A DNA stretch of 32,077 bases. It comes from Bacteroidales bacterium. Lineage in GTDB: Bacteria > Bacteroidota > Bacteroidia > Bacteroidales > UBA932. Of the stretch, positions 1-7,542 are shown in pieces. The translations under genes and the position numbers were made by a program. A model generated the notes under the pieces. That model saw nothing but the letters and a program-made list of their open reading frames with translations. It did not search any database and was not told the origin of the DNA. The DNA lies in assembly GCA_004555145.1 (NCBI GenBank), contig SFJB01000004.1, positions 1 through 32,077 of the forward strand. Reading direction: 5' to 3'. The first letter of the stretch is position 1; every line of letters starts with the position of its first letter.

Positions 1-154
1 CTGCTGCCGTCATCATCTGGGAAAGGGTTTCCGCCTTGATGTTGGCTGTCTGCATAGGCTTGAGGCTGGATGCTGCGAATGCGAGCACCGCCGCAACTAC
101 GACTACGATTACGGTAGTGTAGATGATAGTGTAAACATTGCTGTTGGTATTCAT
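1..154 (-). CDS. nqrC: NqrC, Na+-translocating NADH:quinone reductase subunit C (N-terminal part, cut by window edge)
   Basis: Only the first 51 codons are visible, reading leftward from the ATG at 154. The peptide has a short polar start (MNTNSNVYTIIYTT) followed by one hydrophobic membrane segment at about residues 8-28, then a soluble stretch beginning SLKPMQTANIKAE. This is the layout of NqrC, which has an N-terminal transmembrane helix and a periplasmic domain carrying covalent FMN; that domain lies outside the window. The start codon is only two bases after the nqrB stop, and the order nqrA-nqrB-nqrC is the canonical operon order. Identification rests mainly on this context plus the N-terminal helix, since the FMN-attachment motif cannot be seen. 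Confidence 0.85.
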   Translation of the reverse strand, partial: MNTNSNVYTIIYTTVIVVVVAAVLAFAASSLKPMQTANIKAETLSQMMTAA

Positions 155-156
155 GG

Positions 157-1272
157 CTATGCTGCTTTAAGTTTCTTGGACTTGCGTGAGAGGTGCAGGC
201 TGATGACACAGTGGTCGATGAGCGGTGCGAAGGTGTTGGCGAGCAGGATTGCGAGCATCATGCCTTCGGCGTATCCAGGGTTGAACAGGCGTACAACCAC
301 GCAGAGGGCGCCGATGAAGATGCCGTAGATCCACTTGCCGCACTCGGTCTGGGCTGAGGTCACAGGGTCGGTGGCCATGAATACGGTACCGAATGCGAAG
401 CCGCCGTAGAGGAGCTGCATGTAGCAAGGGATGTTGCTGACGCCTGCGAGGTCACCGATGAGGCCGACTGCCAGGGCGCCGGCGATGCTGCCGACCATGA
501 TCTTCCAGCTGGCGACACCGGTCCAGATGAGGATGATGGCGCCGAGGAGGATGGCGATTACTGAAGTTTCACCCACGGATCCCGGTACGGTACCGATGAA
601 AAGGTCCCAGAATCCCGTGCCGTACTGGGCGGATGCGCCGTCCAGCGCGAGAGGGGTGGCTCCGGTGAATCCGTCCACTACCTTGTCGGCGCTCCTGAGG
701 GAAATCCAGCAGTTGGAGCCTGACATATAGTTAGGGTAGGAGAAGAAGAGGAATGCACGGGTGAGCAGGGCAGGGTTCCAGATGTTCATGCCGGTGCCGC
801 CGAAGACCTCCTTGCCGAAGATTACGGCGAAGGCAACTGCGATTGCGAGCATCCAGAGAGGGATGTCCACAGGCACGATGAGAGGAATGAAGAATCCGGA
901 TACGAGGTATCCCTCGCTGACTTCCTCCCCGCGTATCTGGCTAGAGGCGAATTCGATGCCCAGACCTACGATGTAGGATACCAGGTATAGAGGGAGAACC
1001 TTGAGGAAACCGTACCAGAAGTTGCCCAGAATGTTGATTCCGGTCTCGCCGATGGCGAGGGAGTGCTGATAGCCGACGTTCCACATGCCGAAGAGGGCTG
1101 CCGGAGCTGCGGCGATGAGCACGATGATGAGAATGCGCTTGAGATCGATCGCGTCACGCACGTGGGAACCCTTGCGGGTAACCGTTCCCGGAACGTGAAG
1201 GAATGTCTCAAAAGCGTCCACTGTTGAGTGCAGCCAGTAAAGTTTGCCGCCTTTTTCGAAAATCTTGTTCAT
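157..1272 (-). CDS. nqrB: NqrB, Na+-translocating NADH:quinone reductase subunit B
   Basis: Integral membrane subunit of the Na+-pumping NADH:quinone oxidoreductase, which couples electron transfer from NADH to quinone with sodium export. The 371-residue protein has many hydrophobic segments (about residues 45-65, 88-108, 122-155, 235-300 and 310-355). It carries the covalent flavin site DGFTGATPL at residues 200-208, in which Thr206 should bear FMN through a phosphoester link made by ApbE. The loop GTGMNIWNPALLTRAF (159-174) is also typical of NqrB/RnfD proteins. It is somewhat shorter than the Vibrio protein, which has just over 400 residues. It starts four bases after the nqrA stop and ends two bases before nqrC, so the three genes are almost certainly one transcript. 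Confidence 0.95.
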   Translation of the reverse strand: MNKIFEKGGKLYWLHSTVDAFETFLHVPGTVTRKGSHVRDAIDLKRILIIVLIAAAPAALFGMWNVGYQHSLAIGETGINILGNFWYGFLKVLPLYLVSYIVGLGIEFASSQIRGEEVSEGYLVSGFFIPLIVPVDIPLWMLAIAVAFAVIFGKEVFGGTGMNIWNPALLTRAFLFFSYPNYMSGSNCWISLRSADKVVDGFTGATPLALDGASAQYGTGFWDLFIGTVPGSVGETSVIAILLGAIILIWTGVASWKIMVGSIAGALAVGLIGDLAGVSNIPCYMQLLYGGFAFGTVFMATDPVTSAQTECGKWIYGIFIGALCVVVRLFNPGYAEGMMLAILLANTFAPLIDHCVISLHLSRKSKKLKAA

Positions 1273-1276
1273 ACTT

Positions 1277-2635
1277 TTAAGCCATTTCCTTGAGCATAAG
1301 GTCTATGCCTTGTGCGATGATATCCTGAATGTTGTTTTTGCTAGGGTCGATGAACTCGCAGGTGGCGAGGTCCTCGGGAAGCACTTCATAAATGCCGAAA
1401 CGCTCCATCTTGTCTATGTCGGAGGCAAGGCATGCCTTGGCGAGGTAGACAGGGTAGATGTCCATAGGAAGCACCTTGGAGTAGTAGCCGTCGTTCATCA
1501 GGAAAGCGCGCGGACCGCCGTGGAGGTTGGTGTCCATTTCGTATTTCCTCCAAGGGGTGAGCCAGGAGAAGTAGCTGTGGTCGCGGCTGTACTGCTTGCA
1601 GCGCAGAGGTCTTGCCCAGCCGAGGAGCTCCTTGTCCACGCCTTCGCGGATGAGGGTGATCTGGTCGTCGAAGAATCCCAGGTAACCGGCTTCGCCTGCG
1701 TTGCGTCCGCTCAGGACGTCGCCGCTGATGAAACGTATTCCCTCAGGAAGATTGCCGTAGAAAGGGGCAAGTGTCTTCATAGGCATGCCCGGAACGGTCT
1801 GGATGTAGGACGGCTCTATTGCCATAGGTCCGCAGACGGCAACCTTGCGGCTTACGTCGTATCTTCCCTTTACGAAGAGCTTGCCTATCGCTGCAAGTCC
1901 GGCAAGGGATACGGTCCATACGATCTCACCCTTCTGTATAGGCTTGATGTTGGCTATCTGTACGCCTACGTTGCCTGCAGGGTGCTTTCCTTTGAAGAAA
2001 TGGATTTCGGCATTCTGGAGCCTTGCGAGCGGAGAGTGCTCCCTTCCCGCCTCGAGCGAGAGGTGTACCTTGCCTGCGCTCAGCTTGGCGAGGGCGCTGA
2101 CACCTGCCTGGATGGCTTTCGCCTCGGAGTCGTAGCAGAATTCGCTGTCTGCGGCCAGCGGGGCGCTGTTGAATGCAGACACGAAGATGTCGCGAGGAGT
2201 TTCCAGAGGATTGGCGAGAATGCCGTAAGGGCGCTGTACGAGCCAAGGCCAGAGACCTGCCTGGAGAATCGCGCTGCGCACTGCGTCGGCGTCAAGCCCG
2301 TCCACATCCTTTTTACCGAAATCTACGCACTTCTGCTCGTCGTCGGCCTCGATGAGGACCGCGAGCAATTTGCGCTTGTCGCCTCTGACGAGTTCCTTTA
2401 CGGTTCCGCTTACAGGGGACGCAAGGAGAATGTCAGGGTTCTTTTTGTCCGCAATGACGGGAGAGCCGCAGAGCACGGAGTCACCCTCCTTGACAAGAAG
2501 TCTTGGAAGGAGTCCCTTGAAGTCGGTCGGACAGACCGCCACGATGCCCGGAGCTATCGCCTTGGAGACACGAAGTTCTGCTTCACCCGCTATTGGGATG
2601 TTCAGACCCTTTTTCAAAACGATGTTTTTAGACAT
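1277..2635 (-). CDS. nqrA: NqrA, Na+-translocating NADH:quinone reductase subunit A
   Basis: Peripheral cytoplasmic subunit of the Na+-NQR complex; 452 residues, the usual family length. I chose the ATG at 2635 because the protein then begins MSKNIVLKKGLNIPIAG, the standard NqrA opening. An upstream in-frame ATG at 2686 would add 17 residues unlike the family and would use up most of the gap to the divergent helicase gene. Family stretches visible include KGLLPRLLVKEGDSVLCG (lipoyl/barrel-like region, about 41-58) and the C-terminal segment that begins AKACLASDIDKMERFGIY and runs on through EVLPEDLATCEFIDPSKN. It is the first gene of the nqr operon, transcribed leftward and divergent from uvrD. 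Confidence 0.96.
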   Translation of the reverse strand: MSKNIVLKKGLNIPIAGEAELRVSKAIAPGIVAVCPTDFKGLLPRLLVKEGDSVLCGSPVIADKKNPDILLASPVSGTVKELVRGDKRKLLAVLIEADDEQKCVDFGKKDVDGLDADAVRSAILQAGLWPWLVQRPYGILANPLETPRDIFVSAFNSAPLAADSEFCYDSEAKAIQAGVSALAKLSAGKVHLSLEAGREHSPLARLQNAEIHFFKGKHPAGNVGVQIANIKPIQKGEIVWTVSLAGLAAIGKLFVKGRYDVSRKVAVCGPMAIEPSYIQTVPGMPMKTLAPFYGNLPEGIRFISGDVLSGRNAGEAGYLGFFDDQITLIREGVDKELLGWARPLRCKQYSRDHSYFSWLTPWRKYEMDTNLHGGPRAFLMNDGYYSKVLPMDIYPVYLAKACLASDIDKMERFGIYEVLPEDLATCEFIDPSKNNIQDIIAQGIDLMLKEMA

Positions 2636-2670
2636 TGAGTATAACGTTATAATGATTTGCCAAAATTGCG

Positions 2671-2702
2671 TTGCGAAGTTAGTCATTTTTTTCGTAATTT
2701 CG
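2671..2702 (+). promoter_or_regulatory. Candidate uvrD promoter
   Basis: TTG at 2671-2673 and TAATTTCG at 2695-2702, separated by 21 bases, approximate the Bacteroidota arrangement TTTG-N19-21-TAnnTTTG. The -7 box ends only seven bases before the uvrD ATG, so the transcript would have a very short leader or none. The site overlaps the nqrA candidate on the other strand, which makes this 74-base gap a compact divergent promoter. Confidence 0.4.
2674..2681 (-). promoter_or_regulatory. Candidate -7 box of nqrA promoter
   Basis: Read on the minus strand the sequence is TAACTTCG, one base off the Bacteroidota -7 consensus TAnnTTTG. It lies about 40 bases before the nqrA ATG. No good TTTG box is seen about 20 bases further upstream, so this is a weak call made from position and the -7 box only. 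Confidence 0.3.
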
Positions 2703-2709
2703 CGCCGTT

Positions 2710-5097
2710 ATGACGGATAAAGTGAGTACTATTGTCGAGGGACTGAACGAAGAGCAGAAAAAAGCTGTCAGTTGCATCGAGGGACCCGTTCTGATTGTGG
2801 CGGGAGCAGGGTCTGGAAAAACCAGGGTTTTAACCAGCAGAATAGCATATATATTGTCCCAGGGCGTGGAACCGTCCAGGGTGCTTGCGCTTACCTTCAC
2901 CAAGAAGGCGGCCGGGGAGATGAAGGAGAGGATAGGCAATATGGTGGGCTACAAGGCTGCAAGGCAGTTGGTGATGGGCACCTTCCACTCCGTGTTTATC
3001 CGTTTCCTAAGGGAATATGCCGAGTTCCTGGGCTATCCGGCCAACTTCACCATATATGACACCTCCGATTCCCAGAGTGCCATCAAGGCCTGCGTCAAGG
3101 AACTGTCCCTGGACGACAAGGTGTACAAGCCCAAGGAGGTGCTTTCGCGCATCTCCATGGCGAAGAACAACCTCGTGACCGTCAACGGCTACCGCAACAA
3201 CCGCGAACTGCTGACCGCCGACCTGCATTCCAAGCGTCCGCGCCTGGTCGATATCTATGATCTTTACCAGAAGAAGATGAAGCAGAGCGGGGTGATGGAC
3301 TTCGACGACATACTCCTGAACATGAACTATCTCTTCAAGGACAACAAGGATGCCCTTATGGCGATAGCCGACCGCTTCTCCTATATACTTGTGGACGAGT
3401 ACCAGGATACCAATCGCAGTCAGTACTTGATACTCAAGAAGTTGGCTCAGTTCCACCACAATATCTGCGTGGTCGGGGACGACAGCCAGTCCATATATGC
3501 CTTCCGCGGCGCGAAAATCGAGAACATTCTCAACTTCAAGAAGGATTACCCTGAGTGCAAGCTCTTCCGCCTGGAACGCAACTACCGCTCCACCCGCAAC
3601 ATCGTGGAGGCGGCGAACTCCCTGATAGCCCACAATGACGGCCGCATTCCGAAGAACTGCTACTCCGAGGGCGACGCAGGAGAGAAGATAAAAATTCTCC
3701 ACAGCTATTCGGAGACCGAGGAAGCAGTGTCCGTGGTGGGGGAGATAATGTCCAGGGTGCGCAACGACCACGCTCAGTATCAGGACTTTGCAGTGCTTTA
3801 CCGCACCAATGCGCAGTCCCGTGCCATAGAGGAGCAGCTGCGCAGGCGCAACATCCCGTACATGATTTATTCCGGCAACTCTTTCTACGAGCGGGCGGAA
3901 ATCAAGGATATGATGGCGTACTTCAAGCTGTGCGTGAACCCCTACGATGACGAGTCCTTCAAGCGCACGGTGAACAAACCGGCAAGGGGCATAGGCGCCA
4001 CCACTCTGCAGTCTCTGGAACTTATGGCGCGGGAGAAGCAGCTGCCCCTGTTCAGGGCGGGCTTCGAGATCCCTAAGGTGAAACCCTTCTGCGAGATGAT
4101 AGAGAAGCTGGCACTGTTGGTGAAGACCACGGACGCATACGAGCTGGCCAAAAAGATTGCCGACGACAGCGGACTGTACGCGTTCTTCAAGTCCGACAAT
4201 TCGGTCGAAGGCCAGAGCCGCACGTCCAACATAGAGGAACTGGTGGATTCGGTGGCGGTATTCGTGGAGGAAAGACGGGCCGAGGCGGAGTCATCGGGTG
4301 AGGCGGATACGGAAAGCATACTTTTCACCCTGGACGACTACCTCGAGAACGTGGCCTTGCTCAGCAACGCCGACACCAGGGATGACGAGGAGAACGCGAG
4401 CAACAAGGTTTCCCTGATGACCGTGCACTCGGCGAAGGGCTTGGAGTACCCGTATGTGCTTATCACCGGTCTGGAGGAGAACCTTTTCCCGAGCCTTTCG
4501 ATGCTCAGCTCGAGGCAGGACGTGGAGGAGGAGAGGCGACTTTTCTACGTCGCTGTGACCAGGGCGCAGAAGGCGGTGACCCTGTCATACTCGAGTTCGC
4601 GTATGCGCAACGGCAAGCACGAGAGCAATTCCCCGTCGCGCTTTATCAAGGAGATCGATTCCAGGTACATCCTGAACCCTCTGAGCGAGGAGGACTTCGC
4701 AGCGGCGGAGTCGGGGTGGGGTGGTTTTGGCGGTTTCGGGGGATTCAGCGAGCGCAGCTACGGCAGCAGTTCAAGCCCTCGTAGCTACGGCAGCAGTTCG
4801 CGCCCTCGCAGCGAAGCCCGCAGTTTCGGGTCGCGACCGTCACCGGGGCCTGAGAATTCAAGCCGCGTGGTGCGCAAAGCCAACACCGCCGCCCTGCCGG
4901 TGGACCCGGATTTCAAGGCGGTGCCTATGAATGAGCTTTATGAGGGCGAGAGAGTGGTGCACAACCGTTTCGGCGCCGGACTCATAAAGAGCATCAGCGG
5001 AGGCTACCCTGACCTCAAGGCGGTAATCGACTTCGACGAACACGGGGAGAAACTTCTGCTCCTGCGTTATGCCAAGCTGAGGCCGGAGCAGGAATAA
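2710..5097 (+). CDS. uvrD: UvrD/PcrA-type superfamily 1A DNA helicase
   Basis: ATP-dependent 3'-5' helicase used in nucleotide excision repair and in clearing replication and transcription conflicts. The 795-residue protein has the full SF1A motif set in order: Walker A AGAGSGKT (31-38), LTFTKKAAGEM (Ia), Walker B LVDEYQDTN, VVGDDSQSIYAFRGA (III), RLERNYRST (IV), LMTVHSAKGLEYPYV (V) and RRLFYVAVTRAQK (VI). A glycine/serine/arginine-rich linker at about 675-720 leads to a C-terminal Tudor-like module (about 737-795, GERVVHNRFGAGLIKSI), as in PcrA, where it contacts RNA polymerase. The ATG at 2710 gives the normal N-terminus just ahead of the LNEEQKKAV Q-motif. uvrD and pcrA are not separable here. 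It is divergent from nqrA. Confidence 0.96.
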   Translation: MTDKVSTIVEGLNEEQKKAVSCIEGPVLIVAGAGSGKTRVLTSRIAYILSQGVEPSRVLALTFTKKAAGEMKERIGNMVGYKAARQLVMGTFHSVFIRFLREYAEFLGYPANFTIYDTSDSQSAIKACVKELSLDDKVYKPKEVLSRISMAKNNLVTVNGYRNNRELLTADLHSKRPRLVDIYDLYQKKMKQSGVMDFDDILLNMNYLFKDNKDALMAIADRFSYILVDEYQDTNRSQYLILKKLAQFHHNICVVGDDSQSIYAFRGAKIENILNFKKDYPECKLFRLERNYRSTRNIVEAANSLIAHNDGRIPKNCYSEGDAGEKIKILHSYSETEEAVSVVGEIMSRVRNDHAQYQDFAVLYRTNAQSRAIEEQLRRRNIPYMIYSGNSFYERAEIKDMMAYFKLCVNPYDDESFKRTVNKPARGIGATTLQSLELMAREKQLPLFRAGFEIPKVKPFCEMIEKLALLVKTTDAYELAKKIADDSGLYAFFKSDNSVEGQSRTSNIEELVDSVAVFVEERRAEAESSGEADTESILFTLDDYLENVALLSNADTRDDEENASNKVSLMTVHSAKGLEYPYVLITGLEENLFPSLSMLSSRQDVEEERRLFYVAVTRAQKAVTLSYSSSRMRNGKHESNSPSRFIKEIDSRYILNPLSEEDFAAAESGWGGFGGFGGFSERSYGSSSSPRSYGSSSRPRSEARSFGSRPSPGPENSSRVVRKANTAALPVDPDFKAVPMNELYEGERVVHNRFGAGLIKSISGGYPDLKAVIDFDEHGEKLLLLRYAKLRPEQE
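4756..4809 (+). repeat. Two-copy 27-base tandem repeat inside uvrD
   Basis: Two adjacent 27-base units (4756-4782 and 4783-4809) match at 24 of 27 positions and encode SYGSSSSPR and SYGSSSRPR. A looser third version (SEARSFGSRP) follows. The repeat lies in the disordered linker between the helicase core and the C-terminal module, so changes in copy number would alter linker length without changing frame. Confidence 0.85.
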
Positions 5098-5110
5098 CGG
5101 TTCAATTTGC

Positions 5111-5118
5111 TATCTTTG
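5111..5118 (+). promoter_or_regulatory. Promoter -7 box for the glycosyltransferase gene
   Basis: TATCTTTG exactly matches TAnnTTTG. It sits 15 bases before the ATG at 5134 and just after the uvrD stop. No clear TTTG box is visible about 20 bases upstream. It suggests that the glycosyltransferase can be transcribed apart from uvrD. Confidence 0.55.
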
Positions 5119-5133
5119 CTGAAAACGACTTGT

Positions 5134-5973
5134 ATGGAAAAGAGAATAGCTGTGATCACGGTGGTCAGGAATGACGATTTCTATCTCAGAAAATGGGTGG
5201 AATACTACGGCCGCGAGCTTGGCCGTGAGAATCTGTATGTCTTTTTTGACGGCAAGGACCAGAAGATTCCGGACTTCTGCGAAGGCGTGCATTGCAGCCT
5301 GGAGGAAAAAATCCCCGGGAAGGTGGTAGAGATGGACAGGCGACGCAGCGCCTTTATGTCGGACAAGGCTGAGGAGCTTTTCAAGGCCGGCTACGAACTG
5401 GTCATAGGTGTGGATGCGGACGAGTATCTTGTGGCGGATCCTGCAAGCGGAAAAAGCCTGGCCGGGTTTCTCTCGGAGGCCAGCATTGACGGTTCGATCT
5501 CCGGACTGGGAGTGGATGTGGGACAGCTCCTGGGTGAGGAGCCTGACATAGACGAGAGCCGCCCTTTCCTGGAGCAGCGTCACTATGCCCGTCTGGGCAC
5601 CAGATACACCAAGGCAAGCGTTATATCCCGGCCTCTGCGCTGGGGTAGCGGCTTTCATCGCATCAAAGGGCATAACTTCCATATAGCCAAAGGTTTGTAT
5701 CTATTCCACCTGGGCTATTTCGATATGGGACGCATCCAGGCACGTTTCGCGGACGTCTCCCGCAGGGAGTCCGGATGGACCAAACATCTCGAGAGGCGGT
5801 CTGAGACGATACGTCTGGTCACCGAACATAAAAAACGCGACTGGGACCTGTGGACCCGCCGCGCGCGTATCATTCAGACTTGCATCAGACCTCCTTATGC
5901 CTGGAACAAGCCAGCCATGTTTGAAGCCGTCATAATAGTTGAGATTCCCGCCCGATTCCGCAACATTCTTTAG
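5134..5973 (+). CDS. Glycosyltransferase, GT-A fold (family 2/92-like)
   Basis: A 279-residue protein likely to transfer a sugar from a nucleotide sugar to an unknown acceptor. The N-terminus AVITVVRNDDFYLRKWVEYY resembles the start of family 92 and related family 2 enzymes, where an 'RNE..YL.EW..YH' pattern opens the nucleotide-binding domain. The acidic motif VDADEYLV (Asp94 and Asp96) fits the metal-binding DxD site. No signal peptide or obvious membrane helix is seen, so it is probably cytoplasmic or peripheral. I chose the ATG at 5134 because the upstream TTG at 5107 would put the start before the -7 promoter box. It has no other sugar genes around it and converges with the thioesterase gene across a 28-base gap. 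Donor and acceptor are unknown. Confidence 0.75.
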   Translation: MEKRIAVITVVRNDDFYLRKWVEYYGRELGRENLYVFFDGKDQKIPDFCEGVHCSLEEKIPGKVVEMDRRRSAFMSDKAEELFKAGYELVIGVDADEYLVADPASGKSLAGFLSEASIDGSISGLGVDVGQLLGEEPDIDESRPFLEQRHYARLGTRYTKASVISRPLRWGSGFHRIKGHNFHIAKGLYLFHLGYFDMGRIQARFADVSRRESGWTKHLERRSETIRLVTEHKKRDWDLWTRRARIIQTCIRPPYAWNKPAMFEAVIIVEIPARFRNIL

Positions 5974-6001
5974 CGATAAGTCGGGAGAGCATATCCCCGG
6001 A

Positions 6002-6760
6002 TTAAGCGAAGACAAGCTTTTCGATGAAGACCTGGTGCTCGGCAGTGCTGCCGTCGCCAAGGGTCTGGCTCGCACGGCCTTCGATGATGTGGGCTCCGTC
6101 GATTTCTGCGTGGTAGAGAATGACTTCTTCGCCTGGCAGGGCTTCACGGTTGAAGTTGATGACAAGTTCCTTCACCGGGTGGTTCATCACCAGGTCCTGA
6201 GGGAGATTGTCCAGGGCCCAGACGGTGTACTTCACATTGTTGGCGTGGCCGTTCTTGTCTATGTCTGAGTACCTTACGACGTGGCTCCCAATAGCCTTGA
6301 GTTCCGTGTCCCTTGGAACCATGACCTTGGGGCAGGGAGTCTCTATGGCGTGATCAGGGCTCTGGGCAGACACTTCGAGGAGTTTCATCACCGCCTCGTC
6401 GCGGGAAATCCTGCGGCTTTCCATATTCATTACTATCCAGGAACTCGTGGATCTGACCACTTCCTCCCCATCCTGCTCGAGACTGTAGTCGCGCAGGAAG
6501 TATGGACCGCACTGTCCCTTGTGCCAGGTTTTTAGCGTGACGAGCTTGTCGAAAGGCACAGGCTTTTCAAAAATGACCTGCATTCTTGCGAGTACCCATA
6601 CGCAGCCAAGGGCCTTGAGAGCTTCATCGTTGAAACTCAGGAGCTGGGCTCCCTTTACGGCAATCTGCTGCGCCATGTCGAGGAAAGACTCGGGACGCAT
6701 TTCCCAGTGTGAGTCCGACCTGTAGCAGGCTATTCTATGTTGTTCTATGTATTTTTCCAT
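6002..6760 (-). CDS. Acyl-ACP thioesterase (FatA/FatB-like, double hotdog)
   Basis: Releases free fatty acids from acyl carrier protein, ending acyl chain growth. The 252-residue protein shows the two hotdog halves of the PF01643 family. The N-terminal half has an acyl-binding stretch running from about VWVLARMQVIFEKPVPFD to TWHKGQCGPYFLRDY, then RSTSSWIVMNMESRRISR. The C-terminal half has the catalytic signature YSDIDKNGHANNVKY, with Asn170 and His172 as likely catalytic residues. Length fits bacterial members, which lack the plant transit peptide. It lies two bases after the Nif3-like gene and is the last gene of the minus-strand run starting at 9732. Chain-length specificity cannot be read from the sequence. 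Confidence 0.9.
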   Translation of the reverse strand: MEKYIEQHRIACYRSDSHWEMRPESFLDMAQQIAVKGAQLLSFNDEALKALGCVWVLARMQVIFEKPVPFDKLVTLKTWHKGQCGPYFLRDYSLEQDGEEVVRSTSSWIVMNMESRRISRDEAVMKLLEVSAQSPDHAIETPCPKVMVPRDTELKAIGSHVVRYSDIDKNGHANNVKYTVWALDNLPQDLVMNHPVKELVINFNREALPGEEVILYHAEIDGAHIIEGRASQTLGDGSTAEHQVFIEKLVFA

Positions 6761-6762
6761 TG

Positions 6763-7539
6763 TCAGAGATATTGTATTGGATTGGTGTTGATTTGGCTAA
6801 GGCGTACGTCAGCGTCCGGGAAAGCCTCGCCGATGATGGATGCAAGCAGGTCCTTGGTGTACTGCTCGCTCTGGTAGTGACCGAGTTCGCAGAGGAGCAC
6901 CCCAGAGTTCTCGAAGTAGTCGTGGTAGTGGAATTCTCCGCAGACGAAGCAGTCTGCACCCTTTCTTATGGCTTCAGGGAGCAGGAAGGCTCCTGCCCCG
7001 CCGCATACCGCCACTTTGCGTATCAGGCGGCCTTCAGGCCTGGAGCAACGGAGGGCATCCACGCCGAAGGCTTCCTTGGTCCTGAGGAAGAAGTCCCTGT
7101 CGATGAGGGGCTTTTCCAGCATTCCTATCAATCCTGAGCCGCTTTCGCTTTCGGCGGGGGAGCCCAGCCACTCGGTCTCGCCGAGACCGAGTATCACCGC
7201 GATGCGGTGATTGACACCGCCGAAGGCGTTGTCCAGGCTGGTGTGGGCCGAATAGATGCAGATGTCATTCTTTACGGCCTTGACCACGCAACGCTGCTGA
7301 TATGTGGAGAGCCCGACTTGTTTAAGCGCCTTGAAAATCAGAGGATGGTGCGAGACAATGAGATTGCAGCCCTTTGCAATGGCCTCATCCACAATCTCTT
7401 CCGTGATGTCAAGAGTGATGAGTATGCCTTTGGCCTCCGCCTCGGGGTCTCCCACCTGCAGACCAGAATTGTCGAATCCTTCCTGCCAGCGCAGAGCTGC
7501 CCTGCGCTCTATGGCATCTATGATTTCCCTGATTCTCAT
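6763..7539 (-). CDS. Nif3-like dinuclear metal protein (YbgI/DUF34 family)
   Basis: A 258-residue member of the Nif3/YbgI family, often named 'GTP cyclohydrolase 1 type 2 homolog' although the true role is unsettled; metal insertion or metabolite repair have been proposed. The expected metal ligands are all present: His64-His65 in IVSHHPLIF, Asp103 in SAHTSLDN, and His221 with Glu225 in GHYQSE. The short form without the inserted PII-like middle domain is seen, as in E. coli YbgI. It sits three bases after the S9 peptidase gene and two bases before the thioesterase gene, so the three are probably co-transcribed, though no shared pathway is evident. Confidence 0.92.
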   Translation of the reverse strand: MRIREIIDAIERRAALRWQEGFDNSGLQVGDPEAEAKGILITLDITEEIVDEAIAKGCNLIVSHHPLIFKALKQVGLSTYQQRCVVKAVKNDICIYSAHTSLDNAFGGVNHRIAVILGLGETEWLGSPAESESGSGLIGMLEKPLIDRDFFLRTKEAFGVDALRCSRPEGRLIRKVAVCGGAGAFLLPEAIRKGADCFVCGEFHYHDYFENSGVLLCELGHYQSEQYTKDLLASIIGEAFPDADVRLSQINTNPIQYL

Positions 7540-7542
7540 CCC

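Noticed and set aside
1244..2638. A 464-codon open frame on the plus strand opposite nqrA
   Set aside because: It mirrors nqrA codon for codon on the other strand and its peptide has no recognisable family. Long antisense frames are expected in GC-rich coding sequence.
5974..6001. Possible shared terminator between the convergent glycosyltransferase and thioesterase genes
   Set aside because: Only a 4-base stem (GGGA/TCCC) can be drawn and there is no T-run, so it does not meet the terminator pattern.
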